Positions 1 through 7,463 of a stretch of DNA of 64,000 bases are shown here, in pieces. Position numbers and translations under genes: made by a program. Under the pieces are notes generated by a model. That model saw only the letters and a list, made by a program, of their open reading frames with translations. It did no database searches and had not been told where the DNA came from. How positions within the stretch are numbered: the stretch's first letter is position 1; the number at the start of each line of letters is the position of its first letter. This DNA is from Thiohalospira sp051746205 (lineage in GTDB: Bacteria; Pseudomonadota; Gammaproteobacteria; Thiohalospirales; Thiohalospiraceae), in the NCBI GenBank assembly GCA_051746205.1, contig JBNJEU010000001.1:21945-85944 (forward strand), in the 5' to 3' direction.

Positions 1-461
1 TCTGCCTTCGGCGTCAGCGCCGCCACGGAGTCCACCACCAGCACATCCACGGCGGAGGAGCGCACCAGCATGTCGGCGATCTCCAGCGACTGTTCGCCGG
101 TATCGGGCTGGGAGACCAGCAACTCGTCGATGTCGACACCGAGCTTGCCGGCATAGTCCGGATCCAGGGCGTGCTCGGCGTCGACGATGGCGCAGGTACC
201 GCCGATCTTCTGGGCCTCGGCGATGACCTGCAGGGCCAGGGTCGTCTTGCCGGAGGACTCCGGCCCGTAGATCTCGACCACCCGGCCGCGCGGCATGCCG
301 CCGACGCCCAGGGCCACGTCCAGGCCCAGCGACCCGGTGGAGATGGCCGGCACGTTCCGAACCGCGGCGGCATCGCCCATGCGCATCACGGAACCCTTGC
401 CGAACTGCTTTTCGATCTGACCGAGTGCCGCCGTCAGTGCGCGCTGCTTGTTCTCGTCCAT
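1..461 (-). CDS. recA: Recombinase RecA (N-terminal 153 residues, cut by window edge)
   Basis: RecA forms filaments on single-stranded DNA, drives strand exchange in homologous recombination and stimulates LexA self-cleavage in the SOS response. The visible part begins MDENKQRALTAALGQIEKQF and carries the Walker A motif GPESSGKT at residues 66-73, followed by the VDAEHALD block and the Walker B-like LVVDSVAAL. The ATG is at 461 with a purine-rich stretch (GAGGTAGG) upstream. The rest of the protein lies left of the window. The neighbour to the right on the same strand is pncC, the usual gammaproteobacterial order. A TGTAT-N3-ATACA palindrome about 50 bases upstream is a candidate SOS operator. 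Identification is secure. Confidence 0.97.
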   Translation of the reverse strand, partial: MDENKQRALTAALGQIEKQFGKGSVMRMGDAAAVRNVPAISTGSLGLDVALGVGGMPRGRVVEIYGPESSGKTTLALQVIAEAQKIGGTCAIVDAEHALDPDYAGKLGVDIDELLVSQPDTGEQSLEIADMLVRSSAVDVLVVDSVAALTPKA

Positions 462-513
462 AATCCTCTACCTCTCAATTGCGCTCTGGAACGGAGGGCT
501 CCCTGCCCCCCGG

Positions 514-526
514 TGTATTGGATACA
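514..526 (-). promoter_or_regulatory. Candidate SOS-box-like operator upstream of recA
   Basis: A perfect inverted repeat TGTAT-TGG-ATACA (plus-strand reading) lies in the recA leader, just downstream of a possible -10 box GATAAT (minus strand, 535-540). The gammaproteobacterial LexA box is CTGT-N8-ACAG, and this site reads CTGT-N7-ACAC on the recA strand. It has the right core but one base less spacing and a degenerate flank. Position supports a LexA role; spacing argues for caution. No good -35 box was found. Confidence 0.4.
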
Positions 527-601
527 GCGGGCGGATTATCCCATAAAGGAGGGGCGTCGGCCTAGGTCTTCGGCCCGGCTCCGGACAGAGTTCGACCGCA
601 T

Positions 602-655
602 CCGGTTTCGGGCGCGTTCCCGGCCGCACAACCCGCCCCGGCGGAACGAAACCGG
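602..655 (-). other. Inverted repeat between pncC and recA
   Basis: CCGGTTTCG at 602-610 is exactly complementary to CGAAACCGG at 647-655, with a shorter inner complement (GTTCC/GGAAC type). It begins 11 bases past the pncC stop codon and could fold in the pncC-recA transcript. There is no T-run, so it is not a classical intrinsic terminator. It might be an mRNA-stabilising hairpin or a Rho-linked end. Confidence 0.35.
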
Positions 656-665
656 TTGCGGTCAT

Positions 666-1172
666 TCACGCCATTTCGATGGTTTCCTTGAGGCCGATCA
701 GCGCCCGGGCCACGCTCTGGCGACGGATGCTCTCGCGATCCCCACTGAACCGTTCAGCGAGACTGACGACCCCCTCCGGACCGGCCCACGCGAGCCAGAC
801 CAGACCCACCGGCTTCTCCGGGGTGCCACCGCCGGGCCCGGCGATCCCGGAGACGGCGCAGGCCCGGTCGACACCACAGCGCTCCCGCGCCCCCGCAGCC
901 ATGGCCTCGACCACCGGTTGCGAAACAGCGCCGTGCTCGCGCAGGAGCGCAGGGTCCACCCCGAGCAGGCTCTCCTTGGCGGCATTGGCGTAGGTCACCA
1001 GCCCCCCCTGGAACCAGGCGGAGGAGCCGGTAACGTCGGTCATCACCTTGGCGATCCACCCGCCGGTGCACGATTCGGCGGTGGCCATCAATTCGCCGCG
1101 TGCCTCCAGGATCGCACCGAGCTCGGCGGCCAGTCGTTGCAGGTCGGAATCGTCGATGATGGTTGCCGTCAC
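666..1172 (-). CDS. pncC: Nicotinamide-nucleotide amidohydrolase PncC (CinA C-terminal type)
   Basis: Predicted to deamidate nicotinamide mononucleotide to nicotinate mononucleotide in NAD recycling, notably the NMN released by DNA ligase. The 168-residue protein is a stand-alone CinA C-terminal domain: ATAESCTGGWIAKVMTD near residues 30-46 with the nucleophilic Ser34, then QGGLVTYAN and the glycine-rich AVSGIAGPGGGTPEKPVG. The start is GTG at 1172, whose GTGA overlaps the TGA of the upstream PilZ gene, indicating translational coupling. A longer reading of the same frame would run through the PilZ gene and is rejected. Linkage to recA is conserved in many Gammaproteobacteria. Confidence 0.92.
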   Translation of the reverse strand: MTATIIDDSDLQRLAAELGAILEARGELMATAESCTGGWIAKVMTDVTGSSAWFQGGLVTYANAAKESLLGVDPALLREHGAVSQPVVEAMAAGARERCGVDRACAVSGIAGPGGGTPEKPVGLVWLAWAGPEGVVSLAERFSGDRESIRRQSVARALIGLKETIEMA

Positions 1173-1468
1173 GAGAGCATCTCCACGATGCGGCAGCTCA
1201 CCCGCTGGCCGGAGTCCGTCTCTTCCACTCGCAACACTTCCACGCGAGCGTGCAGTGGCGGTGTCAGAGCACTGGCGGGGCTGACCTCCACCTCCAGATT
1301 CGCGCCCTCCGCCACCGTGGCCTCGCAGATGAACGCCAGTCCGCTGGCGCTGAGATCGGTGGCCTGACCGGTATGACGGCCCGGCTGCCCGTCGATGGCA
1401 AAGGCCAGGCGACAGTCCACCGTCATGCGACGAAAGCCGCGCTTCTCCTCCGAACGTCCGAGTACCAT
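1169..1468 (-). CDS. PilZ-domain protein (predicted c-di-GMP binding)
   Basis: A 99-residue single-domain protein. PilZ domains bind cyclic di-GMP through an RxxxR motif and a (D/N)xSxxG motif. Here KRGFRRMTVDCRLAF near the N-terminus supplies the arginines and TDLSASGLAF supplies D-L-S-A-S-G, so ligand binding is likely retained. The start at 1468 is chosen because RxxxR follows directly and GGAG precedes it at good spacing; an upstream in-frame start at 1663 would extend into mutS. It overlaps pncC by 4 bases and is transcribed divergently from mutS. The effector it controls cannot be told from the sequence. Confidence 0.82.
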   Translation of the reverse strand: MVLGRSEEKRGFRRMTVDCRLAFAIDGQPGRHTGQATDLSASGLAFICEATVAEGANLEVEVSPASALTPPLHARVEVLRVEETDSGQRVSCRIVEMLS

Positions 1469-1574
1469 CGGCTGTCTCCGGCTCCTGATTCCGGGATAAT
1501 CCTCGCCCATCCGACCGGCCGCGTCCACACCACCGGACTCGCTCCGGACCGGACCCTCTTGTAGACTCGCGAGC

Positions 1575-4190
1575 ATGACTGACGGTGCCCGACATACCCC
1601 GCTCATGCGCCAGTATCTGGATCTCAAGGCGGAGAATCCCGGGATCCTGATGTTTTTCCGCATGGGCGACTTCTACGAACTCTTCTACGACGACGCCTAT
1701 CGCGCGGCGGAGCTGCTCGACATCAGCCAGACCGTCCGTGGCGAGTCCGCTGGTGAACCGGTACCCATGGCGGGGGTCCCGGTGCAGTCGGTGGAGACCT
1801 ACCTGGCACGGCTGGTGCGCATGGGGGAGTCGGTGGCGATCTGCGAGCAGATCGGCGACCCGGCCACCAGCAAGGGACCAGTGGAACGGCGGGTGGTACG
1901 CATCGTCACCCCCGGCACCGCCACTGACGAGGCGCTGGTGGATGAGCGGCGGGAGAGCTTCACCGCGGCCATCACCCCGGCCCCGAAGGGTGGCTGGGGG
2001 CTGGCGTGGCTCGATGTGGGCAGTGGCCGCTTCTCTCTGGCCGCCCTGGAGGACGACGAGGCCCTTTCAGCCGAGCTGGCGCGACTGCAGCCGGCGGAAC
2101 TGCTGCTGCCGGAGGCGCTGGAGACCACCGGTCCGTGGGGCGAGGCACCGGGCCAGCGCCGCCGGGCCGACTGGCTTTTCGAACCGCGCGAGGCGGCTCG
2201 CCAGCTGGCGGAACAGTTCGCCACCCGCGACCTGGCCGGCTTCGGTATCAGCGATGTCGAAACCGAAGCCGACCGGCCTCTGGGGGCGGCGGTGGGGGCC
2301 GCGGGCGCGGTGCTCGACTACGTCCGCGACACCCAGCGCGGTGCCCTGCCCCATCTGCGCGGGCTGGGGGTGGAACAGCGTGAGGACGCCGTCCTGCTGG
2401 ACGCCGCCTCGCGCCGCAATCTGGAACTGGACACCAGCCTCGGCGGTGATCCGCGCCACACCCTGTTGACGGTACTCGACCAATGCCGCACCCCCATGGG
2501 CAGCCGCCTGCTGCGTCGCTGGCTGCACCGCCCCCTGCGCCGCCGCCCGGCCGTGGAGGCGCGCCAGACGGCGGTGACCGAACTGCTGGAGAGCGGGCGT
2601 CATGTCGAGCTGCGCGAGACCCTCGGCGGTCTTGGCGACCTGGAGCGCATGCTCTCTCGGATCGCGTTGCGCAGTGCCCGCCCCCGCGATCTGGTCCACC
2701 TGGGCCAGGCGCTGACACGACTGCCCGCCATCCACGCCAGTCTCTGCGCCCCCGACAGCACCCTGCTCCAGCAGGTCCTGGAGGCGCTGGGCGATTTTCC
2801 GGGGCTTGCGTCCATGCTGGCGGCGGCCCTGGTCACCCCGCCGCCCGCCTGGCTGCGCGACGGCGGCGTCGTCGCCGATGGCTATGATGCCGAACTCGAC
2901 GAGTTGCGCCGCATGGGCGGCGATGTCGACGGCTTCCTGGCCGAATTCGAGGAACGCGAGCGCGAGCGCACCGGCATCCCCAACCTGCGCATCCGCCACA
3001 ACCGCGTCCACGGCTTCTCCCTGGAGGTGCCGCGCAGCCTGGCGGCCCACGTGCCGGACGACTACATCCGCCGCCAGACCCTCAAGCAGGTGGAGCGCTA
3101 TGTCACCGACGAACTGAAGGATTTCGAGACTCGCGTGCTCTCCGCCCGCGACCGCGCGCTGGCGCGCGAGCGAACCCTGTACGAGGAGCTTCTCGACACC
3201 CTCAACACCGAACTGGCGCCGCTGCAGGCCAGCGCCGAGGCGATCGCCACTCTGGACGCCCTGGCCGACCTGGCCGAGCGCGCCGAGGCGCTGGACTGGC
3301 GCGCGCCGCTCTTCTCCGACGAACCGGGCCTCACCATCAAGGAAGGCCGCCATCCGGTGGTGGAACAGGCCCAGAGCGAGCCCTTCATCGCCAACGACCT
3401 CGATCTCCACCCCGAACGCCGGCTGCTGGTGGTCACCGGCCCCAACATGGGCGGCAAATCGACCTTCATGCGCCAGGCCGCGCTGATCACCCTGCTCGGC
3501 TACATGGGCAGCTACGTCCCGGCCGGCGCCGCCACCCTCGGACCGGTGGACCGGATCTTCACCCGCATCGGCGCCAGCGACGATCTCGCCTCGGGTCGCT
3601 CCACCTTCATGGTGGAGATGACCGAGACCGCCAACATCCTCCACCACGCCACCGACCGCAGCCTGGTACTGCTGGACGAGATCGGCCGCGGCACTTCGAC
3701 CTTCGACGGCCTCGCCCTCGCCTGGGCGGTGGCCCGTGAACTGATCGGCCGCACCGGCTGCCTGACCCTGTTCGCCACCCACTACTTCGAACTGACGACC
3801 CTTGCCGGCGAACTCCCCGGCGTGGCCAATGTCCATGTCGCCGCGCGCGAGCACGACCAGGGCGTGGTCTTCCTCCACAGCGTAGCCGAGGGCCCGGCGA
3901 GCCAGAGCTACGGCCTTCAGGTCGCCGCCCTGGCCGGCGTCCCCGACCACGTCATCCGCGCCGCCCGCGAACACCTCGCCGAACTGGAGAGCCGCACCGC
4001 CGAGACCCCGGAGCCGCAGCTGAGCCTCTTCGCCCCTGAACCGCCCCCGGCGGAACCCGCGCCGCCCCCGCCCGCCCCGAGCCCGGTGGAGGCCGAGCTG
4101 CGCCGACTGGACCCCGACGAGCTGACCCCGCGCGCCGCCCTCGACCTGCTCTACCGGCTCCGGGACGAGGCATTGCGGCGAGACGGCTGA
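1575..4190 (+). CDS. mutS: DNA mismatch repair protein MutS
   Basis: MutS recognises mismatches and small loops and, with MutL, starts methyl-directed repair. At 871 residues it is slightly longer than the E. coli protein (853). The mismatch-binding Phe-x-Glu is in FFRMGDFYELFYDDA (residues 33-47). The ATPase has Walker A GPNMGGKST at 622-630, Walker B LVLLDEIGRGTSTFDG near 700 and FATHYFEL after it. The C-terminal tail contains a proline-rich linker (about residues 817-840) before the short helical end that mediates oligomerisation in the family. It is transcribed away from the PilZ-pncC-recA group and is followed by fdxA, matching Pseudomonas gene order. Confidence 0.98.
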   Translation: MTDGARHTPLMRQYLDLKAENPGILMFFRMGDFYELFYDDAYRAAELLDISQTVRGESAGEPVPMAGVPVQSVETYLARLVRMGESVAICEQIGDPATSKGPVERRVVRIVTPGTATDEALVDERRESFTAAITPAPKGGWGLAWLDVGSGRFSLAALEDDEALSAELARLQPAELLLPEALETTGPWGEAPGQRRRADWLFEPREAARQLAEQFATRDLAGFGISDVETEADRPLGAAVGAAGAVLDYVRDTQRGALPHLRGLGVEQREDAVLLDAASRRNLELDTSLGGDPRHTLLTVLDQCRTPMGSRLLRRWLHRPLRRRPAVEARQTAVTELLESGRHVELRETLGGLGDLERMLSRIALRSARPRDLVHLGQALTRLPAIHASLCAPDSTLLQQVLEALGDFPGLASMLAAALVTPPPAWLRDGGVVADGYDAELDELRRMGGDVDGFLAEFEERERERTGIPNLRIRHNRVHGFSLEVPRSLAAHVPDDYIRRQTLKQVERYVTDELKDFETRVLSARDRALARERTLYEELLDTLNTELAPLQASAEAIATLDALADLAERAEALDWRAPLFSDEPGLTIKEGRHPVVEQAQSEPFIANDLDLHPERRLLVVTGPNMGGKSTFMRQAALITLLGYMGSYVPAGAATLGPVDRIFTRIGASDDLASGRSTFMVEMTETANILHHATDRSLVLLDEIGRGTSTFDGLALAWAVARELIGRTGCLTLFATHYFELTTLAGELPGVANVHVAAREHDQGVVFLHSVAEGPASQSYGLQVAALAGVPDHVIRAAREHLAELESRTAETPEPQLSLFAPEPPPAEPAPPPPAPSPVEAELRRLDPDELTPRAALDLLYRLRDEALRRDG

Positions 4191-4407
4191 ACCCCGGGCG
4201 CATGACCTTCCCGGAGAATGACTGCGACATGCCGCGCTGACAGTCGGTTTCATATCGACGTGCTACTCTAGTGGCTGACGACCTCTGGTTTGGAGGGGCC
4301 GGGCCGTGTCCGTCTGGTACCTCCACGGGAAACCGGAGATATTGTCGGTTGACCCGAGCCGCTCGGTAGCCTGCAATAGGCAGAGATCCGCACTACAAGG
4401 AACCAGC

Positions 4408-4731
4408 ATGGCCTACGTCGTTACCGAGAACTGCATCGCCTGCAAATACACCGACTGTGTGGATGTCTGTCCGGTGGACTGCTTCCACGAAGGTCCCAAC
4501 TTCCTGGTCATCGATCCGGAGGAATGCATCGACTGCACCCTCTGCGAGCCAGAGTGTCCAGCCAATGCCATCTACGCCGAGGAAGATCTCCCCGAGGATC
4601 AGGAGGAGTATCTGGAACTGAATGCGGAACTCGCCGCACTCTGGCCGGTCATCACCGAACGCAAGGACCCACTGCCCGACGCCGAGGAGTGGGACGGCAA
4701 GCCGAACAAGCGGGACATGCTGGAACGCTGA
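4408..4731 (+). CDS. fdxA: Seven-iron ferredoxin FdxA
   Basis: A 107-residue 7Fe ferredoxin with one [3Fe-4S] and one [4Fe-4S] cluster, acting as a soluble one-electron carrier. Cys9, Cys17 and Cys50 are placed to bind the 3Fe cluster; Cys21, Cys40, Cys43 and Cys46 the 4Fe cluster. The motif order CIACKYTDCVDVCPVDCF then CIDCTLCEPECP is that of the Azotobacter FdI / Pseudomonas FdxA family, with the typical acidic C-terminal extension. The ATG at 4408 is preceded by AAGGAACC. It converges with the RNA gene on the opposite strand at 4771-5111. The 217 bases between mutS and fdxA hold no other gene and no clear promoter that I can defend. Confidence 0.95.
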   Translation: MAYVVTENCIACKYTDCVDVCPVDCFHEGPNFLVIDPEECIDCTLCEPECPANAIYAEEDLPEDQEEYLELNAELAALWPVITERKDPLPDAEEWDGKPNKRDMLER

Positions 4732-4770
4732 AGACCCGCTGCCCGCCGTGCCCGGAGTCGCGCGAAAACC

Positions 4771-4796
4771 AAGAAAAAGGCCCGCTTTCGCGGGCC
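4771..4796 (-). terminator. Intrinsic terminator of the CsrB/RsmZ-like RNA
   Basis: On the minus strand GGCCCGC-GAAA-GCGGGCC forms a perfect 7-bp stem closed by a GNRA tetraloop and is followed directly by TTTTTCTT. This is a textbook Rho-independent terminator for leftward transcription. On the plus strand the hairpin is not followed by T residues, so it does not serve fdxA. Confidence 0.88.
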
Positions 4797-5111
4797 CGGG
4801 GACTTCCCAACTCGGGAAGGAAGGGGAAACAAAAAGCAGAGATAGGGCAAACGCCGTTTCACCCCGGGCTTCCTGCCCTTATTCACGCTTCCTGCTCTCC
4901 ACGACCTGACATCCTGTACCCGCCGGGTCCTCCCTGGACCAGAAATGCGGCGGGGTGACTTCCTGTCCGGCCATCCTGACCTGAAGTTCCCTCCCCTTGG
5001 TGCCTCATCCAGGAGGCGTTTCTTGTTGTTGTCGAGTTCCACGATAATCAGCCCGACGTCTTCTGGCAAACCACCCTGCAAAGCGACTGCTGCAGCCAGG
5101 ACACGTCACAC
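4771..5111 (-). ncRNA. CsrB/RsmZ-like small RNA (predicted CsrA sponge)
   Basis: Read on the minus strand, this gene-free stretch contains five CAGGA(T/A)G motifs (plus-strand TCCTG at 4871, 4890, 4912, 4961, 4974) and about 13 GGA triplets in all. Many sit in hairpin loops: GCCTC-CTGGAT-GAGGC (5002-5017), GGTC-AGGAT-GGCC (4969-4981), enclosed by ACTTC/GAAGT at 4958-4987, GGTCC-AGGGA-GGACC (4926-4940), ACA-GGA-TGT (4909-4917) and GGGC-AGGAA-GCCC (4866-4878). It ends in a perfect intrinsic terminator. Loop-exposed GGA is the known binding site of CsrA/RsmA. Pseudomonas carries rsmZ beside and antisense to fdxA, matching this location. A possible promoter is TTCATA-N18-TATGAT (5147-5118), which would start the RNA near 5111; this 5' end is an estimate. 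I found no convincing GacA box. Confidence 0.8.
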
Positions 5112-5270
5112 CATCAAATCATACCTCGACAATCAACAAGATATGAATCCTGCAATCCGGTAACGGGAATAATCCGATACAGCTCTTCGCCATGATCCGA
5201 CAACAGGTTCAGATAAATCCTACAAGATTAGACGCAGACCAATTCTCGCGATCGTTCGAGATGGCACGGT

Positions 5271-6014
5271 TCAACGCCCGTTCTCCAGCTCTTCCCGCAG
5301 CTTCTCCGGCGGCACGAATCCCGGCAGAATCGCGCCTTCAGAGGTGATGATGCTCGGCGTCCCGCGTACCCCCATGGAACCAGCCAGCTCGTAGTGTTCT
5401 TCGACGGGATGGTCCTCGCATTGTTCACCAACGGACTCCCCTCCAGTCTTCGAACGATCCATGGCGACGCGAGGATCGTCAGCACACCAGATGGAGACCA
5501 TCTTGTCCCAGCCGCTCGACCCCCGACCCTGGCGCGGGAAGGCCAGGTAGCGGATCGTGATGCCGCGTTCATTGTATTCATCCATGGCCTTGTGAAGCTT
5601 CTGGCAGTAGGGGCATTCGGTATCGGTAAAAACGGTGACCACATGCCGTTCCTCATCGGCCCCGAAAGTGATCATGTTCTCCTCGCCCACCGCGTCGATG
5701 GCCGCCGCGCGCGCGCGGTTTTCAGCAGACTCGGTCAGATTGCGCCCTTCCTCCATGTCCAGCAGGTTGCCGGCAAAGACATGGCGGGCGTCCTCGCTGA
5801 CGTAGAGCACCCGGCCGTTCACGATCACCTCGTAAATCCCCTCCACCGGACTCGTGGCGATGTCGATCCGGTCGACCGAGGGCAGGAGTTGCTGCAGCCG
5901 CTCCTTCACCCGCTCGCGAAATTCCGGTTCGACTTCCGCCGAGAGCGGCGCGGCTGAGAGCAGGGTTGCGAGCAGCAGAGCGCTCGCCCGTTTCCAGTGC
6001 GTGTACATGCTCAT
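5271..6014 (-). CDS. dsbC: Thiol:disulfide interchange protein DsbC
   Basis: Periplasmic disulfide isomerase that reshuffles wrong disulfides and is kept reduced by DsbD. The 247-residue precursor has a signal peptide (WKRASALLLATLLSAAPLSA, cleavage after about residue 26), an N-terminal dimerisation domain, and a thioredoxin-like domain with the active-site CPYC at residues 134-137. Cys177 and Cys199 match the structural disulfide of the family. The ATG at 6014 is chosen because GGAGG lies six bases upstream; the in-frame ATG at 6041 would put the ribosome site inside the gene. It follows xerD on the same strand, the same order as in E. coli (xerD-dsbC). Confidence 0.95.
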   Translation of the reverse strand: MSMYTHWKRASALLLATLLSAAPLSAEVEPEFRERVKERLQQLLPSVDRIDIATSPVEGIYEVIVNGRVLYVSEDARHVFAGNLLDMEEGRNLTESAENRARAAAIDAVGEENMITFGADEERHVVTVFTDTECPYCQKLHKAMDEYNERGITIRYLAFPRQGRGSSGWDKMVSIWCADDPRVAMDRSKTGGESVGEQCEDHPVEEHYELAGSMGVRGTPSIITSEGAILPGFVPPEKLREELENGR

Positions 6015-6065
6015 TTCATTCCTCCGGGTCGTCATGGTCATTTGATGGGTATCATGGTGGCGAGT

Positions 6066-6986
6066 TCAACCGCGCGGATGGTGATTCTGGTGCAGTTCGG
6101 CCAGTCGAGCCTGCGCCACATGGGTGTAGATCTGGGTGGTGGACAGATCGCTGTGGCCCAGCAGCATCTGAACCACCCGCAGATCGGCGCCATGATTGAG
6201 CAGGTGGGTGGCGAAGGCGTGGCGCAGCGTGTGCGGGGAGAGCGGCTTGTCGATCCCGGCGGCTGTGGCGTAGCGGCGTATGAGCTGCCAGAAGGCCTGA
6301 CGGGTCATGCTACCCCCCCGCCGGGTCACGAAGACGGCATCGCTGACGCCGCGCCCTGCCATGAGTTCGGTTCGCGCCCAGCCGAGGTAGTCGCGCAACC
6401 AGGCCGTGGCCTCCTCGCCGAGGGGCACCAGCCGTTCCTTGTTGCCCTTGCCGATCACCTGTACCACCCCCCGGCTCAGCCCGAGCTGGGAAGCCTCCAG
6501 CGCCACCAGTTCGGAGACCCGCAACCCGGTGGCATAGAGAACCTCCAGCATGGCGCGATCGCGGAGCCCACGGGCACTACCGGTATCCGGCGCCGCCAGC
6601 AGCAACTCGACATCCGCCTCGGTCAGGCTGTCCGGCAACGGCCGCCCCAGCCGGGGCGCCTCGACGCGTTCGGACGGGTCATCCCGGCGCAATCCCTCGC
6701 GCAGCCGATGCTGGTAGAAACGGCGTGCCGCCGACAACGCTCGGGCGGTACTCCGGGGGCGCTGCCCGGCGCTGGCGCACGCCCCCAGCCAGGCGAGCAG
6801 ATCGGAGCGCCCCGCCTCACCGAGCCCGATCTTGCGCTCGGCCCGTAGCCAGACCCCGAGGCGGGCGAGATCCGTGCGATAGGCATTCAGCGTATTCTCG
6901 GCCAGCCCGCGCTCCATCCACAGGGCGTCGAGGAAGCTTTCGAGTTCCGCGCGATCCGCATCCGGTAAATGGTCAACCCACGCCAT
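6066..6986 (-). CDS. xerD: Tyrosine recombinase XerD
   Basis: Site-specific recombinase that, with XerC, resolves chromosome dimers at dif under FtsK control. The 306-residue protein has the N-terminal SAM-like domain (residues 1-100) and a catalytic domain with the arginine in ATGLRVSEL, HTLRHAFATHLL, LGHSDLSTTQIYTHV and nucleophile Tyr287. ATG at 6986 overlaps the end of ogt by 14 bases. XerD is preferred to XerC because of the following dsbC and the overall length and C-terminal sequence. Confidence 0.93.
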   Translation of the reverse strand: MAWVDHLPDADRAELESFLDALWMERGLAENTLNAYRTDLARLGVWLRAERKIGLGEAGRSDLLAWLGACASAGQRPRSTARALSAARRFYQHRLREGLRRDDPSERVEAPRLGRPLPDSLTEADVELLLAAPDTGSARGLRDRAMLEVLYATGLRVSELVALEASQLGLSRGVVQVIGKGNKERLVPLGEEATAWLRDYLGWARTELMAGRGVSDAVFVTRRGGSMTRQAFWQLIRRYATAAGIDKPLSPHTLRHAFATHLLNHGADLRVVQMLLGHSDLSTTQIYTHVAQARLAELHQNHHPRG

Positions 6987-7446
6987 GGCCACTCTCGTGG
7001 GCCAGCAAGCCCGCCTTGATCCACAACGTCTCCTCCGTCTCGCCTCCCTGGAATCCACCGAGCCCGTCGCGCGCCACCACCCGATGGCACGGGATCATCA
7101 GCGGCAGCGGGTTGCTCGCCAGGGCGCGCCCCACGGCCCGGGGAGAACTCCCCAGTTCCGCCGCCACCTCACCATACCGTCGTGTCTCGCCAAAGGGGAT
7201 TGCCAGAAGAACCCGACGCAGACGGTGCTGGAACGGCGTGGTCGCCTCCGGAAGCCAGGCGTTCAACACCGGTTCCGGCTCGCGGCGGGCATAAGCACCC
7301 AGCCAACCCCGCCAGGGCATCTCCCGGTCCCCGGCACCGTCCCCCACCGAACCGGATACGCCGGGACCCAGTGTGACTCCGCGCAGTGCACCGTCATCCT
7401 CCTCCACGGTAACGGTTACCGTTCCGCGTGGTGTCGGAATGTTCAT
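6973..7446 (-). CDS. ogt: Methylated-DNA--protein-cysteine methyltransferase
   Basis: Suicide repair enzyme that transfers the alkyl group from O6-alkylguanine to its own cysteine. The 157-residue protein has the catalytic motif IPCHRVV with Cys120, preceded by the winged-helix segment YGEVAAELGSSPRAVGRALASN, whose Arg finger flips the base. The N-terminal half is short and variable, as in Ogt-type enzymes without an Ada domain. ATG at 7446 starts MNIPTPRGTVTVTV. The downstream xerD overlaps it by 14 bases, so the two are probably cotranscribed. Confidence 0.9.
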   Translation of the reverse strand: MNIPTPRGTVTVTVEEDDGALRGVTLGPGVSGSVGDGAGDREMPWRGWLGAYARREPEPVLNAWLPEATTPFQHRLRRVLLAIPFGETRRYGEVAAELGSSPRAVGRALASNPLPLMIPCHRVVARDGLGGFQGGETEETLWIKAGLLAHESGHGVG

Positions 7447-7463
7447 GGTCCAGCACCCCCGGG

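Noticed and set aside
2067..4253. A 728-codon open frame antisense to mutS
   Set aside because: Shadow of a GC-rich gene: low-complexity Gly/Gln/Arg-rich product without domains, fully covered by the well-supported mutS.
4599..5081. A minus-strand frame beginning MQGGLPEDVGLIIVELDNNK
   Set aside because: The first 30 residues look coding-like, but there is no ribosome site, the rest is basic noise, and it runs through the terminator hairpin and into fdxA antisense. The region is better explained by the small RNA.
4945..5163. A 72-codon plus-strand frame in the same gap
   Set aside because: No ribosome site and unlike any protein; antisense to the small RNA.
5160..5240. GacA box (TGTAAG-N6-CTTACA) upstream of the small RNA
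   Set aside because: The best candidate, TGTAGG-N6-CTGAAC on the minus strand near 5210-5230, has a poor right half and lies about 100 bases from the proposed start.
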